The notes: generated by a model not told the origin, from the letters alone. DNA of 64,000 bases from an uncultured Bacteroides sp. (GCA_944321495.1 CALULP010000042.1:56697-120696), one strand, 5' to 3'; counted from the stretch's first letter, positions 18,323 through 27,773 are shown. Translations and numbers: made by a program.

Positions 18323-19156
18323 ATGCCAACAACCTTCAACAAACTCATCAGCCTCATCGCCTACGACGCGAAGCTGACCGAACAGGAGGGCGACTACTAC
18401 CTCCGCGCCAAGACCATGCCGGACACCATCAGCCTGCGCAACATTGCCGAGGAGGTGGCCGTGCGGCTCAACAAGAATGCCGACGAGGTGTACACCATAC
18501 TCAACGACGCCGAGCAGGTGAAGTGCGACGCCGTGTCCAGCTCGTACATCGTGTCCACCCCCACCGCCCTCATCCGCCCCGGCGCCAGCGGCACGGTGAT
18601 GGAAACCGAGCTGTCGCAGGCCGTGGACAGGAACAAGATAAAGGTGTACGCCACCCTCAGCATGGGTAGTTCTCTGCGCGAGGCCATGCAGGAGTGCCGG
18701 CTGGAAATCTTCACCCAGCCCGCCGTGGTAGGCCCCCTGCTCAACGGAGCGGTGGCGCAGACGCGCGCCGACGACGGCACCCTGGCCACCAAGGCGCCCG
18801 AGCCGGGCAAGAACATCCGCCTCACGGGGCGCAACATCAAGATTGCCGGCACCGACCCCTCGGTGGGCGTCACCTTCACCTCGGTCGAAGAACCCTCCAC
18901 CACCGTCTTCGTCCCCCTGGCAGACATCACCGTCAACGAGCCCAAGCAGCTCATCTTCGTGCTCCCCACGGAGGTCACCGACGGGCTGTGGAGGGTGAAG
19001 GTAACCACACAATACACCTCCGGCGGACATGAAGTCAAAGAACCCCGCAGCTACGAACTGCCCACGACCTTGGCCGTAGGCACTGCAGCCGGACAAGAAC
19101 CCGGCACTGACGAAGATGAGGAAGAAAACGAAGGAGGCAACCAGCAGATGGGCTAA
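18323..19156 (+). CDS. HU-like DNA-binding domain protein with DUF4469 domain
   Basis: A 277-residue protein. The first ~120 residues resemble the bacterial HU/IHF-like DNA-binding domain of Bacteroidota (NIAEEVAVRLNKNADEVYTIL, then a conserved loop). The next ~100 residues form an immunoglobulin-like DUF4469 domain (RLTGRNIKIAGTDPSVGVTF, then DGLWRVKVTTQYTSGG). The last ~25 residues are strongly acidic (DEDEEENEGG). No signal peptide. Related proteins are common in Bacteroidales, often in several copies, with unknown roles. Placement between an HTCS gene and SusC is unusual. The stop codon is followed at once by a six-unit 24-bp repeat array. GC content is visibly higher than that of the flanking AT-rich leaders. 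Confidence 0.8.
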   Translation: MPTTFNKLISLIAYDAKLTEQEGDYYLRAKTMPDTISLRNIAEEVAVRLNKNADEVYTILNDAEQVKCDAVSSSYIVSTPTALIRPGASGTVMETELSQAVDRNKIKVYATLSMGSSLREAMQECRLEIFTQPAVVGPLLNGAVAQTRADDGTLATKAPEPGKNIRLTGRNIKIAGTDPSVGVTFTSVEEPSTTVFVPLADITVNEPKQLIFVLPTEVTDGLWRVKVTTQYTSGGHEVKEPRSYELPTTLAVGTAAGQEPGTDEDEEENEGGNQQMG

Positions 19157-19162
19157 CGATAC

Positions 19163-19306
19163 CCCTCGTTAGCCTAACAACGAGGACCCTCGTTAGCCTC
19201 GCAACGATATCCCTCGTTAGCCTAACAACGAGGACCCTCGTTAGCCTCGCAACGATACCCCTCGTTAGCTTAACAACGAGGACCCTCGTTGGCCTAACAA
19301 CCTAAA
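19163..19306. repeat. Six-unit 24-bp hairpin repeat array
   Basis: Six units of exactly 24 bp starting at 19163, 19187, 19211, 19235, 19259 and 19283. Odd units read CCCTCGTTAGCCTAACAACG plus AGGA. Within each, CCTCGTT and AACGAGG are perfect inverted arms around an 8-base loop. Units 2 and 4 carry a variant second half (CTCGCAACGATA) and pair less well. The alternation gives a 48-bp super-period. Unit 6 is degenerate. A partial copy extends left into the last codons of the HU-like gene. Confidence 0.9.
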
Positions 19307-19373
19307 ACACCCCGTCCGGAGGTTCCGGACAAACTTCAATAACACCAATTATTAACTAAAAACTTATCAAAAC

Positions 19374-22300
19374 ATGAACAACAACTTGAAAAGCACGGGA
19401 CTGAAGCGGCTCACGACAGCCGTCCTCTCCCTACTGTTGTGCGTCCCCCTCGCCTGGGCACAGGTCCAAGTAAGGGTGACAGGTAAAGTCGTCGACAACC
19501 TCGGGGTGCCGATGATAGGCGTATCCATCCTTGAAAAAGGCACCACCAACGGCGTGGTGACCGACCTTGACGGCAACTACTCGCTCAACGCCGCTGTCGA
19601 AGGCACGCTGGTATTCTCCTACGTGGGCTACGTCACCCAGGAACACCCCGTAAAAGACGGCACCCTGAACATCACCATGCTGGAAGACAGCGAGACGCTG
19701 GACGAGCTGGTGGTAGTGGGCTACGGCGTGCAGAAGAAGAGCTCGGTGACGGGCGCCATCTCGCAAGTGAAGGCCGGCGACATGGAGAACCGCACCATCA
19801 CCCGCCCGGAACAGGCCTTGCAGGGCAAGACGGCCGGCGTACAGATATTCCAGGCATCGGCCGCGCCGGGCTCCTCGCCCACGGTGCGCATCCGCGGTAT
19901 CAGCAGCAACGGCTCGTGCGACCCCCTCTACGTGGTGGACGGACGTATTGCCAGCGACATCGGCGGCCTCGACCCCAATGACATCGAGTCGATGGAGGTG
20001 CTGAAGGATGCCGCCTCCGCCGCCATCTACGGCGCGGCTGCCGGAAACGGCGTGGTGCTCATCACCACCAAGAAAGGAAAGGTGGGCACGGGCACCGTCA
20101 CCTACGACTTCCAGCTCTCCACCCAGCAGATTGCCAACGTGCCCCAGGTACTCAATGCCGAGCAGTACATCGACTACATGACCGAGGCCAACTACATCTC
20201 GATGGACAAAATAAACTCCACGTGGGACTTCCGCACCAACACCGACTGGGCCAAGGCCACCTTCGAACGCTCGCTGATGCAGAAGCACAACGTGGCCCTG
20301 CAAGGCGGCAACGAGAATGGCACGTACTACCTCTCGCTGTCCTACCTGAACAACAACGGCTACGTGAAGGGCGACGCCGACGTGTACAAGCGCCTCACCG
20401 CCACCATCAACGCCGACTATCATATCAAGCCCTGGCTGCAGGTGGGCACGAACAACCAGATTGAGTACTACGACATCAAGTCGGTGTCCGAAGGCTCGGA
20501 ATACGGCAGCTTGTTGATGTCCGTGTTGCAGCTCGACCCGCTGACGCCCGTCACCTACGCCCCAGACAACCTGCCCGACCACATGCAGCGCATCCTGGAC
20601 AACGGGTACACGCTGCTCAGGGACAAAAACGGCAACTACTACTCCACCTCCGCCTACCAGGAGAGCGACCAGTACAACCCGTTCATCATGCGCGACAAGT
20701 CGCAGAACAAGAACAGCGGCTACAGCCTGAACGGCGTGCTCTTTGCCAACCTGAAGCCCCTGAAGCAACTCACCATCACCTCGCGCTTAGGCTACCGCCT
20801 CTCCGGCTTCAAGACCTACGCGCTGAACAACGACTACTACGTGAACGGCACCATCCACCAGGACTACATGTCGGTCAGCGCCAGTGCCTCGGTGCCCCTC
20901 TACCTGCAATGGGAAAACTTTGCCAACTACATGCAAAGCTTCGGCAAGCACAGCGTCACCGCCATGCTGGGTATGTCGTTCATTGAAAACCGCACGTTCA
21001 ACGTGTCGGGCAGCATCACCGGCAGCGAAGACGACCTGGGCTTCAAGAAAGACGACCCGCTCTACGCCTACTTTGCCTATGCCACAGCCACGGCAACCAA
21101 AAACATAAGCGGCGGTGAAGAATTCATCGGGCGCAAGCTGGCCTACTTCGGCCGCGCCACCTACGACTACGACGGCAAGTACATGGCCCAATTCTCGCTG
21201 CGCGCCGATGCCGCCGATTCGTCTGTACTGCCCGTCGACAACCGCTGGGGCTACTTCCCTGCTTTCTCGCTGGGTTGGACCGTATCGCGAGAAAAATTTA
21301 TGGAGCGCACCAACGGCTGGCTGAGCCACCTGAAACTGCGCGGCAGCTGGGGACAGAACGGAACAACGGCCAGCCTGGGCAACTACATGTACCTGGCCTC
21401 CATCAATTCCAACATCTCTTATCCTTATACCAACAACCTGGCCTACAATACCGGTTCGTCGCCCTCAGCCACCGGCAACAACGAACTGAAGTGGGAAACT
21501 TCCGAACAAGTGGACATAGGCCTTGACGCCCGCTTCCTCAACGACCGCCTGTCGTTCACCTTCGACTGGTACAAGAAGAAGACCAAAGACCTGATCATCA
21601 CCGGCATCACGCCCTCCACCATCGTGGGCAACACGGCATCGCCCGTCAATGCCGGAAACGTGGAAAACACCGGCGTGGAACTGGAACTGGGCTGGCGTGA
21701 GCAACGTGGCGACTTCAATTATGAAATACGCGCCAACCTTGCCACACTAAAGAATGAGGTGACTTACGTGCACGAGTCATTGGACCGCATCAACGGCGCC
21801 GGTTTCCACACGACACAAGGTATCACCGTGTTCGAGGAAGGCTATCCCGCCTGGTATTTCCGTGGCTACAAGGTGGAAGGAATAGACGAAGCTACCGGTA
21901 ACCCCATCTTTGCCGACCTGGACAACAACAACACCATCAACGAGTCCGACCGCACCATGATAGGCAGCGGCATACCCGACTTCACCTACGGCATCACGCT
22001 GAGCGGCTCTTGGAAGGGGATTGACATGACCGTCTTCGGCACCGGCTCGCAAGGCAACGACATCTTCGCCTGCCTCACCCGCGGCGACCGCCTGCAAGCC
22101 AACATCTTGAAAGAATACTATGACGACCGCTGGACTCCTGACCACACGCATGCCTCCCGCCCCCGTGCCGGCGCAACCGATATCGAAAAATACTGGGTGA
22201 GCGACGGCGTGATATTCGACGGCTCTTACTTCAAGATTAAGCAAATCCAGCTGGGCTACACCCTGCCCAAGCCTGTACTGAACAGAATCGGCCTGGACAA

Positions 22301-22457
22301 CCTGCGCGTATATTGCTCGCTGGAAGACTTCTTCACCTTCACCTCCTACCCCGGCTTCGACCCCGAAGTAACAGGTTCGGGCAATGCCATCGGTGTGGAC
22401 AAAGGTTACTACCCATCTTCCAAAAAGGTGGTATTCGGATTGAACGTCACATTTTAA
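19374..22457 (+). CDS. SusC/RagA-family TonB-linked outer membrane transporter
   Basis: A 1027-residue outer-membrane beta-barrel importer. A signal peptide (cleavage probably after AWA) is followed by a carboxypeptidase-D-like regulatory domain (about 30-110, TGKVVDNLGVPMIGVSI), a TonB-box region (ELVVVGYGVQKKSSVTG), a plug domain (about 120-235, PEQALQGKTAGVQI, VRIRGISS, PLYVVDG) and the barrel, ending in the aromatic YYPSSKKVVFGLNVTF. No STN domain, so transcriptional signalling through an anti-sigma factor is not expected; the nearby HTCS is the likely regulator. It pairs with the SusD-like gene 17 bases downstream and presumably imports an oligosaccharide or other nutrient not identified here. 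Confidence 0.97.
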   Translation: MNNNLKSTGLKRLTTAVLSLLLCVPLAWAQVQVRVTGKVVDNLGVPMIGVSILEKGTTNGVVTDLDGNYSLNAAVEGTLVFSYVGYVTQEHPVKDGTLNITMLEDSETLDELVVVGYGVQKKSSVTGAISQVKAGDMENRTITRPEQALQGKTAGVQIFQASAAPGSSPTVRIRGISSNGSCDPLYVVDGRIASDIGGLDPNDIESMEVLKDAASAAIYGAAAGNGVVLITTKKGKVGTGTVTYDFQLSTQQIANVPQVLNAEQYIDYMTEANYISMDKINSTWDFRTNTDWAKATFERSLMQKHNVALQGGNENGTYYLSLSYLNNNGYVKGDADVYKRLTATINADYHIKPWLQVGTNNQIEYYDIKSVSEGSEYGSLLMSVLQLDPLTPVTYAPDNLPDHMQRILDNGYTLLRDKNGNYYSTSAYQESDQYNPFIMRDKSQNKNSGYSLNGVLFANLKPLKQLTITSRLGYRLSGFKTYALNNDYYVNGTIHQDYMSVSASASVPLYLQWENFANYMQSFGKHSVTAMLGMSFIENRTFNVSGSITGSEDDLGFKKDDPLYAYFAYATATATKNISGGEEFIGRKLAYFGRATYDYDGKYMAQFSLRADAADSSVLPVDNRWGYFPAFSLGWTVSREKFMERTNGWLSHLKLRGSWGQNGTTASLGNYMYLASINSNISYPYTNNLAYNTGSSPSATGNNELKWETSEQVDIGLDARFLNDRLSFTFDWYKKKTKDLIITGITPSTIVGNTASPVNAGNVENTGVELELGWREQRGDFNYEIRANLATLKNEVTYVHESLDRINGAGFHTTQGITVFEEGYPAWYFRGYKVEGIDEATGNPIFADLDNNNTINESDRTMIGSGIPDFTYGITLSGSWKGIDMTVFGTGSQGNDIFACLTRGDRLQANILKEYYDDRWTPDHTHASRPRAGATDIEKYWVSDGVIFDGSYFKIKQIQLGYTLPKPVLNRIGLDNLRVYCSLEDFFTFTSYPGFDPEVTGSGNAIGVDKGYYPSSKKVVFGLNVTF

Positions 22458-22474
22458 TCAGCTAACACATACAC

Positions 22475-24025
22475 ATGAAATCTATGAAAACAAGAAATAT
22501 CTTACTCTGCCTGACCATGGCAGTCACCGGAGTCCTTGCCACGTCGTGCAACGACATGCTGGACATCCCGCAACACGGCTCCACCTCATTCGACACTTTC
22601 TATAAGACTGACGAGGAAGCGGAGGAAGCCATCACCGCCGTCTATTCCAAATGCGCGAACATCTACTTTGACTCCAACTTCATAAAAAACCTGCTTTCCG
22701 ACGACTATTGGTGCGGAGGCGGCGGACGCGGTGATAATACCAGCATGGAGCAACTGAATGAATACACCTTCAGTGCAGAACACTCTAACATACAATCGTT
22801 GTTTTCAGGCTATTACAGCATTATTTACTTGAGCAACGTGGTCTTGACCTATGTACCGGAAGAAACCGAAGTGCAGAAACGCGCACGCGCCGAAGCCAAA
22901 GTGTTCCGTGCTTTTGCCTACATCGACCTGATATCCATGTGGGGTACCCCGCCCTTGGTAACCAAGCCACTGAATCCTTCGGAATACAAACAACCCAACG
23001 GGGATCCTGCCGCCCTGTGGAAATTGGTGGAAACCGACTTGACAGAAGCTATCAGTTCTGGCACCTTGCACGAAAAGAGCAGCATCGATGATGATTCTTC
23101 ATATCGCATCACCACGCAGTTCGCCAAGGCACTGCTGGGCAAAGCCTACGTTTTCCAAGAGAAATGGCCGGAAGCCTGCACTACTTTGGACGACATGATA
23201 GACGATGGCAAATATGACCTTTACCGTGGCAACTACGAGGATATGCTGATGTACACCCATGAGAACAACTGCGAATCGCTCTTTGAAATCAACCGCCTGG
23301 ACGATCCCAACAACGCCACGATGTCGATGTATGCAGCCATGGTGGGTTGGCGCACCGGTAAGATGAACTTCACCATAGGTGTCTACGACCAATGCTGGGG
23401 CTATTGCAACCCTAAGAAAAGCCTGTATGATGCTTTTGTCGAGCACGAAGGAGTAGACGGCTACCGTCTGAACCAGACCATGAAGACCTACGACCAGATT
23501 CGGGCCATGGGCGACCAAATCATTGATGGCCAGGAAATATACGGCCACGAAGGCTACTTTATGTGGAAGAACCGTGTATTGGATGGCGAAATGATATCCG
23601 GAGGATTCATGGCCTCCCACAACAACTACCGCTACATGCGCTATGCCGAAGTGTTGTTGCTGGCAGCCGAAGCCCACATCAAAGGCGGCAGCGCGACCAA
23701 GGCTTTGGAATATGTGAACGAAATCAGGGAACGTGCCCAATTGACTCCACTCTCCAGCGTCACCATGGATGACGTGATGATAGAAAAACGCCTGGAACTG
23801 TGCGGCGAAAGCGTACGCTACCAAGACATGCAACGTTGGGGCATTGCAGCTGATCTATTGAAAGACCAAGGCAACAGAATCCCATGGTGTGCCTCCAATG
23901 GAACAATCCGTTGGGAAGTTTACAATGATACCTATGGCTACAAAACGGGCAAGAATGAATTACTACCCTTCCCCGACGTAGAAGATATGTTGAACGATAA
24001 CATCGTGCAGAACCCCGGCTGGTAA
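22475..24025 (+). CDS. SusD/RagB-family nutrient-binding lipoprotein
   Basis: A 516-residue surface lipoprotein with lipobox ATSC (Cys near 26). It shows the SusD pattern: an N-terminal TPR-like helical core, a variable central region, and the C-terminal signature AEVLLLAAEAHIKGG, then YVNEIRERA, then IEKRLELCGE and RYQDMQRWG. SusD proteins act as a lid over the SusC channel and capture ligand. A second ATG nine bases downstream would give the same lipobox. The gene follows SusC by 17 bases and is followed after 35 bases by another lipoprotein gene, so one operon is likely. Confidence 0.96.
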   Translation: MKSMKTRNILLCLTMAVTGVLATSCNDMLDIPQHGSTSFDTFYKTDEEAEEAITAVYSKCANIYFDSNFIKNLLSDDYWCGGGGRGDNTSMEQLNEYTFSAEHSNIQSLFSGYYSIIYLSNVVLTYVPEETEVQKRARAEAKVFRAFAYIDLISMWGTPPLVTKPLNPSEYKQPNGDPAALWKLVETDLTEAISSGTLHEKSSIDDDSSYRITTQFAKALLGKAYVFQEKWPEACTTLDDMIDDGKYDLYRGNYEDMLMYTHENNCESLFEINRLDDPNNATMSMYAAMVGWRTGKMNFTIGVYDQCWGYCNPKKSLYDAFVEHEGVDGYRLNQTMKTYDQIRAMGDQIIDGQEIYGHEGYFMWKNRVLDGEMISGGFMASHNNYRYMRYAEVLLLAAEAHIKGGSATKALEYVNEIRERAQLTPLSSVTMDDVMIEKRLELCGESVRYQDMQRWGIAADLLKDQGNRIPWCASNGTIRWEVYNDTYGYKTGKNELLPFPDVEDMLNDNIVQNPGW

Positions 24026-24060
24026 TTAACTATGTATAACTTATAAATAGGAATAACACA

Positions 24061-25002
24061 ATGAAGAATATTAGCAAATACATACCGCTACTATTATTAG
24101 TCACCCTCTTCTGTGGTTGCGACGAGGATGCTATTGACCCACTGACCGGAAAGTATCCTATACCGGTGGAATATACCCTGAACAATCTGCAAAGCCAAGA
24201 TGTCTCGACGTTGTCAAATGAAAGATACCTGTTTACTTTGGAACTGACCGATGACAAGAATGTCCTCCACTTGGAAATGGTGGGAGATTTGTATTACCTC
24301 CCAGGACAGACTTATACCCTTTATGTAAAAGGAACTGAACCCGATGCAGACGAATATGGAGGAACAGGCACCTTCGCACACTCCTATTTCACCGCAGCAG
24401 ATGGCAGTTCCAACCAAGCAGCCATAATAAGCGGCTCACTCAACGTGGAGAAACAGGAAGATAACTATACGTTATCAGGCGCTTTGACATTGGAAAACGA
24501 ATTAGTCATACGGGTACAATCGGCATTCACAGCAGTTTATGAAAAACCGGAACTGCCACTCATTACCCTGACAAAAGTGCTTGGTGTGACTAACAACGTG
24601 CCCAATGGTACCAATACCATAACCTTACAGTTGGGAACCGATGGCATAACGGCAACACCGGGAGCCTTTGGCACCACCTACCAAGGTACAGGAAACTATC
24701 TGGTAGTAGATTTCTACAGCGAGGATGGAACACTGTCGCCTGGCACTTATACCCCAGCCGATAATGGCAATGCAGCCTCCGGCAATTACGTGTCTGGATA
24801 TGATCCGGGAGACATCTTTGGAATGGGCATTCCTTTCACGAACTGGGGAACCTGCTGGTGGACAGTAACCGATGGAGTAACTTCTGCAATACACGTGAAC
24901 CAAGGAGATATTGTTGTTGAGAAATCGGGAAGTGTTTATACCATAACGTTACAAAACGACCGAATCAACACCGTATTCTCCGGAGAAATCACTGGCCTAT
25001 AA
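24061..25002 (+). CDS. Surface lipoprotein of the SusCD operon, possible glycan-binding protein
   Basis: A 313-residue lipoprotein (lipobox FCGC, Cys near 19). The mature part is beta-rich and seems to hold two similar units: a first with FTLELTDDKNVLHLEMVGDLYYLPG and a second with NTITLQLGTDGITATPGAFGTTYQGTGNYLVVDFYSEDG. Both are followed by a segment like GTYT and GS(V/L) and end in YTLSG/YTITLQ strands. I do not recognise a named family. By position after SusD it occupies the SusE/SGBP slot, so binding of the imported ligand at the cell surface is inferred. Aromatic residues in the second unit (TNWGTCWWTV) could make a binding platform. Confidence 0.75.
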   Translation: MKNISKYIPLLLLVTLFCGCDEDAIDPLTGKYPIPVEYTLNNLQSQDVSTLSNERYLFTLELTDDKNVLHLEMVGDLYYLPGQTYTLYVKGTEPDADEYGGTGTFAHSYFTAADGSSNQAAIISGSLNVEKQEDNYTLSGALTLENELVIRVQSAFTAVYEKPELPLITLTKVLGVTNNVPNGTNTITLQLGTDGITATPGAFGTTYQGTGNYLVVDFYSEDGTLSPGTYTPADNGNAASGNYVSGYDPGDIFGMGIPFTNWGTCWWTVTDGVTSAIHVNQGDIVVEKSGSVYTITLQNDRINTVFSGEITGL

Positions 25003-25025
25003 ACACTAAAATATCCGATTAGACA

Positions 25026-26414
25026 ATGAAAAGATTAGTTGCTTTTTGTACAGGAATCCTGTCGTACTTAACATTAAGCGCGCAGGTTCCGGTACTGACC
25101 GTGGAGGGAGGGGAGGTTTCAGGCGTCCCCTCCGAAACTCCCGACGTCTGTATTTACAAAGGAATACCTTACGCCGCACCTCCTGTGGGCGATTTGCGCT
25201 GGAAGCACCCGCAACCGGTACAACCGTGGAAAGGAGTACGCCCATGCGATACGTTCGGCGCAGCCTCCCTGCAAGGCGACCATACACCGGGCAGTTTCTA
25301 CTGGAAAGAGTTCTACCAAGATGGAGATCCTAAACGCAGCGAAGACTGCCTGTATCTGAACGTTTGGACACCTGCCGCCGGGAAGCCCGAAGCCAAACTA
25401 CCGGTTATTTTCTGGATTCATGGCGGAGCCTATATGGGTGGATACGGTCATGAGATAGAGTTCGGCGGGGACGCTTATGCGAAGAAAGGGGTCATCTTGG
25501 TCACCATCAACTACCGGTTGGGCATGTGCGGCTTCCTGGCCCATCCACTACTGACCGCAGAGAATAACAGCAAAGGTTCCGGCAACTATGGGCTGTTTGA
25601 CCAACTGGCTGCATTAAAATGGGTAAAAAGAAATATTTCCGCCTTTGGTGGAAATCCGGATAACATCACAGTCATGGGACAAAGTGCCGGCGCGGGAAGC
25701 GTACAAGCTTTGATATCATCCCCACTTACCAAAGGGCTTATCCACCGAGCTATCATACAAAGTGGCGGAGGACTGGGCGGCATCATTTCCGCCAAGTCTC
25801 TGAAAGAAGCCGAAAAACAAGGCTCCGATATGTGGAAAGCTGCTGGAATTTCCACTTTGGAAGAGATGCGCGCCTATCCGGCTGAAAAGTTTCAAGAGGT
25901 ATTAATGAAATATATGCAGCAGCAAAAGAGTTTCGGGCTGCCATACAGCCCGTGTGTGGACGGTGAGTTGTTGACTGCCCCTTTAGACGAGACAGCCCGC
26001 AACGGGCAAGAGCTGGACATCCCCTACTTGATAGGCTACACCTCTGAAGACATGATGCCCGAAGTGATGAAGAAGGCTGCCACAGACTGGAGTCTCTTAC
26101 TGGAGCAGCAAGGCCGGAAACCGGCTTACGTCTATTGTTTCAGCCGCGACCTGCCAGGAGAAGACATGCCTTCATCCCAAGGCGCATTCGGAGACATGAA
26201 AGGAGCCTTCCACTCCTCGGAACTGTGGTACACGTTCGGCACGCTTGGCAAATGCTGGCGACCAATGGAAAAAGCCGATTACGAGTTGAGCGAACGCATG
26301 GTAAGCTACTGGACAAACTTTGCCAAAACCGGCAATCCCAATGGGGAAGGCTTGCCACAATGGGAACCATGCACAAAAGACAACCCACATGTCCAAACAT
26401 TGGATGCAATGTAA
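25026..26414 (+). CDS. Type-B carboxylesterase family protein, exported
   Basis: A 462-residue alpha/beta hydrolase with a type I signal peptide (cleavage likely after LSA). Carboxylesterase type-B marks: IPYAAPPVGDLRWK, SEDCLYLNVW, the oxyanion loop WIHGGAYMGG, and nucleophile Ser220 in MGQSAGAGS. The acidic residue is probably in the GYTSEDMMPE segment and the catalytic His in GAFHSSELWY, the usual place. It could remove acyl or aryl ester groups from a glycan taken up by the neighbouring SusCD proteins; this is inferred only from position. It starts 23 bases after the lipoprotein gene and ends the operon at a clear terminator. Confidence 0.93.
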   Translation: MKRLVAFCTGILSYLTLSAQVPVLTVEGGEVSGVPSETPDVCIYKGIPYAAPPVGDLRWKHPQPVQPWKGVRPCDTFGAASLQGDHTPGSFYWKEFYQDGDPKRSEDCLYLNVWTPAAGKPEAKLPVIFWIHGGAYMGGYGHEIEFGGDAYAKKGVILVTINYRLGMCGFLAHPLLTAENNSKGSGNYGLFDQLAALKWVKRNISAFGGNPDNITVMGQSAGAGSVQALISSPLTKGLIHRAIIQSGGGLGGIISAKSLKEAEKQGSDMWKAAGISTLEEMRAYPAEKFQEVLMKYMQQQKSFGLPYSPCVDGELLTAPLDETARNGQELDIPYLIGYTSEDMMPEVMKKAATDWSLLLEQQGRKPAYVYCFSRDLPGEDMPSSQGAFGDMKGAFHSSELWYTFGTLGKCWRPMEKADYELSERMVSYWTNFAKTGNPNGEGLPQWEPCTKDNPHVQTLDAM

Positions 26415-26436
26415 ATAAATGACTTCGAACAACATT

Positions 26437-26484
26437 AAAACAGATGCCCCAAAGTTAAATACTTTATAGGAGCATCTGTTTTTT
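26437..26484 (+). terminator. Rho-independent terminator after the SusCD-esterase operon
   Basis: AAAACAGATGC pairs with GCATCTGTTTT, and a run of T follows. The shared A/T ends would also let it work for the convergent ATPase gene. Confidence 0.82.
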
Positions 26485-26524
26485 CATTTTCCATCATTTA
26501 TAAAGTGTTTTCACTTGTCATTAC

Positions 26525-27736
26525 TCAATAGCACAGCCCCACCAGCCACAACGGCAATTTGTTGCCCGTAGCATACTCCACATTGTCGGCCAGCACATAG
26601 GAGTTTGGTACACCGGCTATCTGCCTAAATCCCTTATCGCCTCCTCCTACCTCAAAAGTATAAGTATGGTCTACCACAAAGTCACCTTGCCTTTTCCCAT
26701 ATTCCACTACATGATTCACCATCAGTTGGCTCACCGCAAACGTTTCCCGCACAGTACCGATTTGCACTTGCGTAGTCGAAATGGCATACAGCAAATTGGT
26801 GTTTTGCAGGTATATCTTATCCGGCTTCTGCATTCTCTTGACCGAAAGGATGTCCGAATACAAAAGGTTCAACAACTCTGCACGACCCAAGTTCTGAAGA
26901 TAAGTGATGACAGAATTGCGTGTCAGCCCTATCGTTCCGGCCAACTTGGTAATGTCTACTTCGTAGGGCACCGATGTCGACAATATGCCCAACATGGCCT
27001 TCAAACGCCTAACGTATGCGGGATCTACGCCACAAAGCAAAGGCATCTCTTGCTCCAAGATAAGATTGACCACATTCTCAATACGGATGTAATAGTCTTC
27101 ACGATTACCTGTAAAAAAAGGATAGTAGCCTTCACGCAAATATTCATTAAACATCTGCACGGGACGGCATTTGGCATTAACCTCACCACAAATGGCCGAA
27201 GCATTCTGTAAGACTTCCGTCAAAGGACAAACCGGCATATCTATTCCTTTATAGAACCTCAGAAACTCACGAAACGACAAGCCATACATGTTATAAGGAA
27301 TGCAACGCCGGGATAGGTCGGCATCGGCGTTCAGGATGTTGAGCAAGGAGGAACCACTGAATACGACTCGCAACGTCGGATACAAGTCATGCACCTCCTT
27401 CAACTCTTTGCTCCAAGTGGGGTATTTATGAACTTCGTCTAAAAACAGATGTTTCCCTCCTTGCAGATAAAACGCTTCTACCAGTTCCAACAGGTTGTGG
27501 TTGCTAAAATAGATGCTGTCCAAAGAGCAATACAACACCTCACGACTTCCTGCCGGGTAGTGCAACTTGATGTATTGCAACATCAGTGTTGTCTTTCCTA
27601 CTCCACGAGAGCCCCGGATGGCTATCAGGCGATTGTCCCAATGTATTTGGTTCATCAGTTCACGCACTATCCGGGTGCTTATCTGCGCCAGCAACCTTTC
27701 TTGCTTCAAAAACAGGGTTTCCATATACTCATTCAA
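26525..27736 (-). CDS. AAA-type ATPase with DUF4143-like C-terminal part
   Basis: A 403-residue protein with Walker A GSRGVGKTT near residue 46 and Walker B HLFLDEVHKYP. A sensor-like VVFSGSSLL follows, then a helical region and a C-terminal winged-helix/nuclease-like part (ITKLAGTIGLTRNSVITYLQNLGRAELL, then FVVDHTYTFEVGGGDKG). This is the arrangement of the widespread archaeal/bacterial ATPase family joined to DUF4143. The role of this family is not established; toxin-antitoxin-like or DNA-linked roles have been proposed. Two ATGs four codons apart are possible starts. Single gene with its own promoter and three short upstream repeats. Confidence 0.88.
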   Translation of the reverse strand: MNEYMETLFLKQERLLAQISTRIVRELMNQIHWDNRLIAIRGSRGVGKTTLMLQYIKLHYPAGSREVLYCSLDSIYFSNHNLLELVEAFYLQGGKHLFLDEVHKYPTWSKELKEVHDLYPTLRVVFSGSSLLNILNADADLSRRCIPYNMYGLSFREFLRFYKGIDMPVCPLTEVLQNASAICGEVNAKCRPVQMFNEYLREGYYPFFTGNREDYYIRIENVVNLILEQEMPLLCGVDPAYVRRLKAMLGILSTSVPYEVDITKLAGTIGLTRNSVITYLQNLGRAELLNLLYSDILSVKRMQKPDKIYLQNTNLLYAISTTQVQIGTVRETFAVSQLMVNHVVEYGKRQGDFVVDHTYTFEVGGGDKGFRQIAGVPNSYVLADNVEYATGNKLPLWLVGLCY

Positions 27737-27748
27737 ATTTTATAGAGA

Positions 27749-27756
27749 CAAAGGTA
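27749..27756 (-). promoter_or_regulatory. Predicted -7 promoter element for the AAA ATPase gene
   Basis: On the minus strand TACCTTTG, an exact match, 12 bases before the ATG at 27736. The leader would be very short. Confidence 0.6.
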
Positions 27757-27773
27757 AGCATTTGCTCACCAAA

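Noticed and set aside
19163-19306. Possible CRISPR array
   Set aside because: Units abut without unique spacers and no cas genes are near. The same holds for the other tandem arrays.
19431-20768. A 445-codon open frame on the minus strand across susC
   Set aside because: Shadow of the SusC reading frame, Val/Gly/His-rich without domains.
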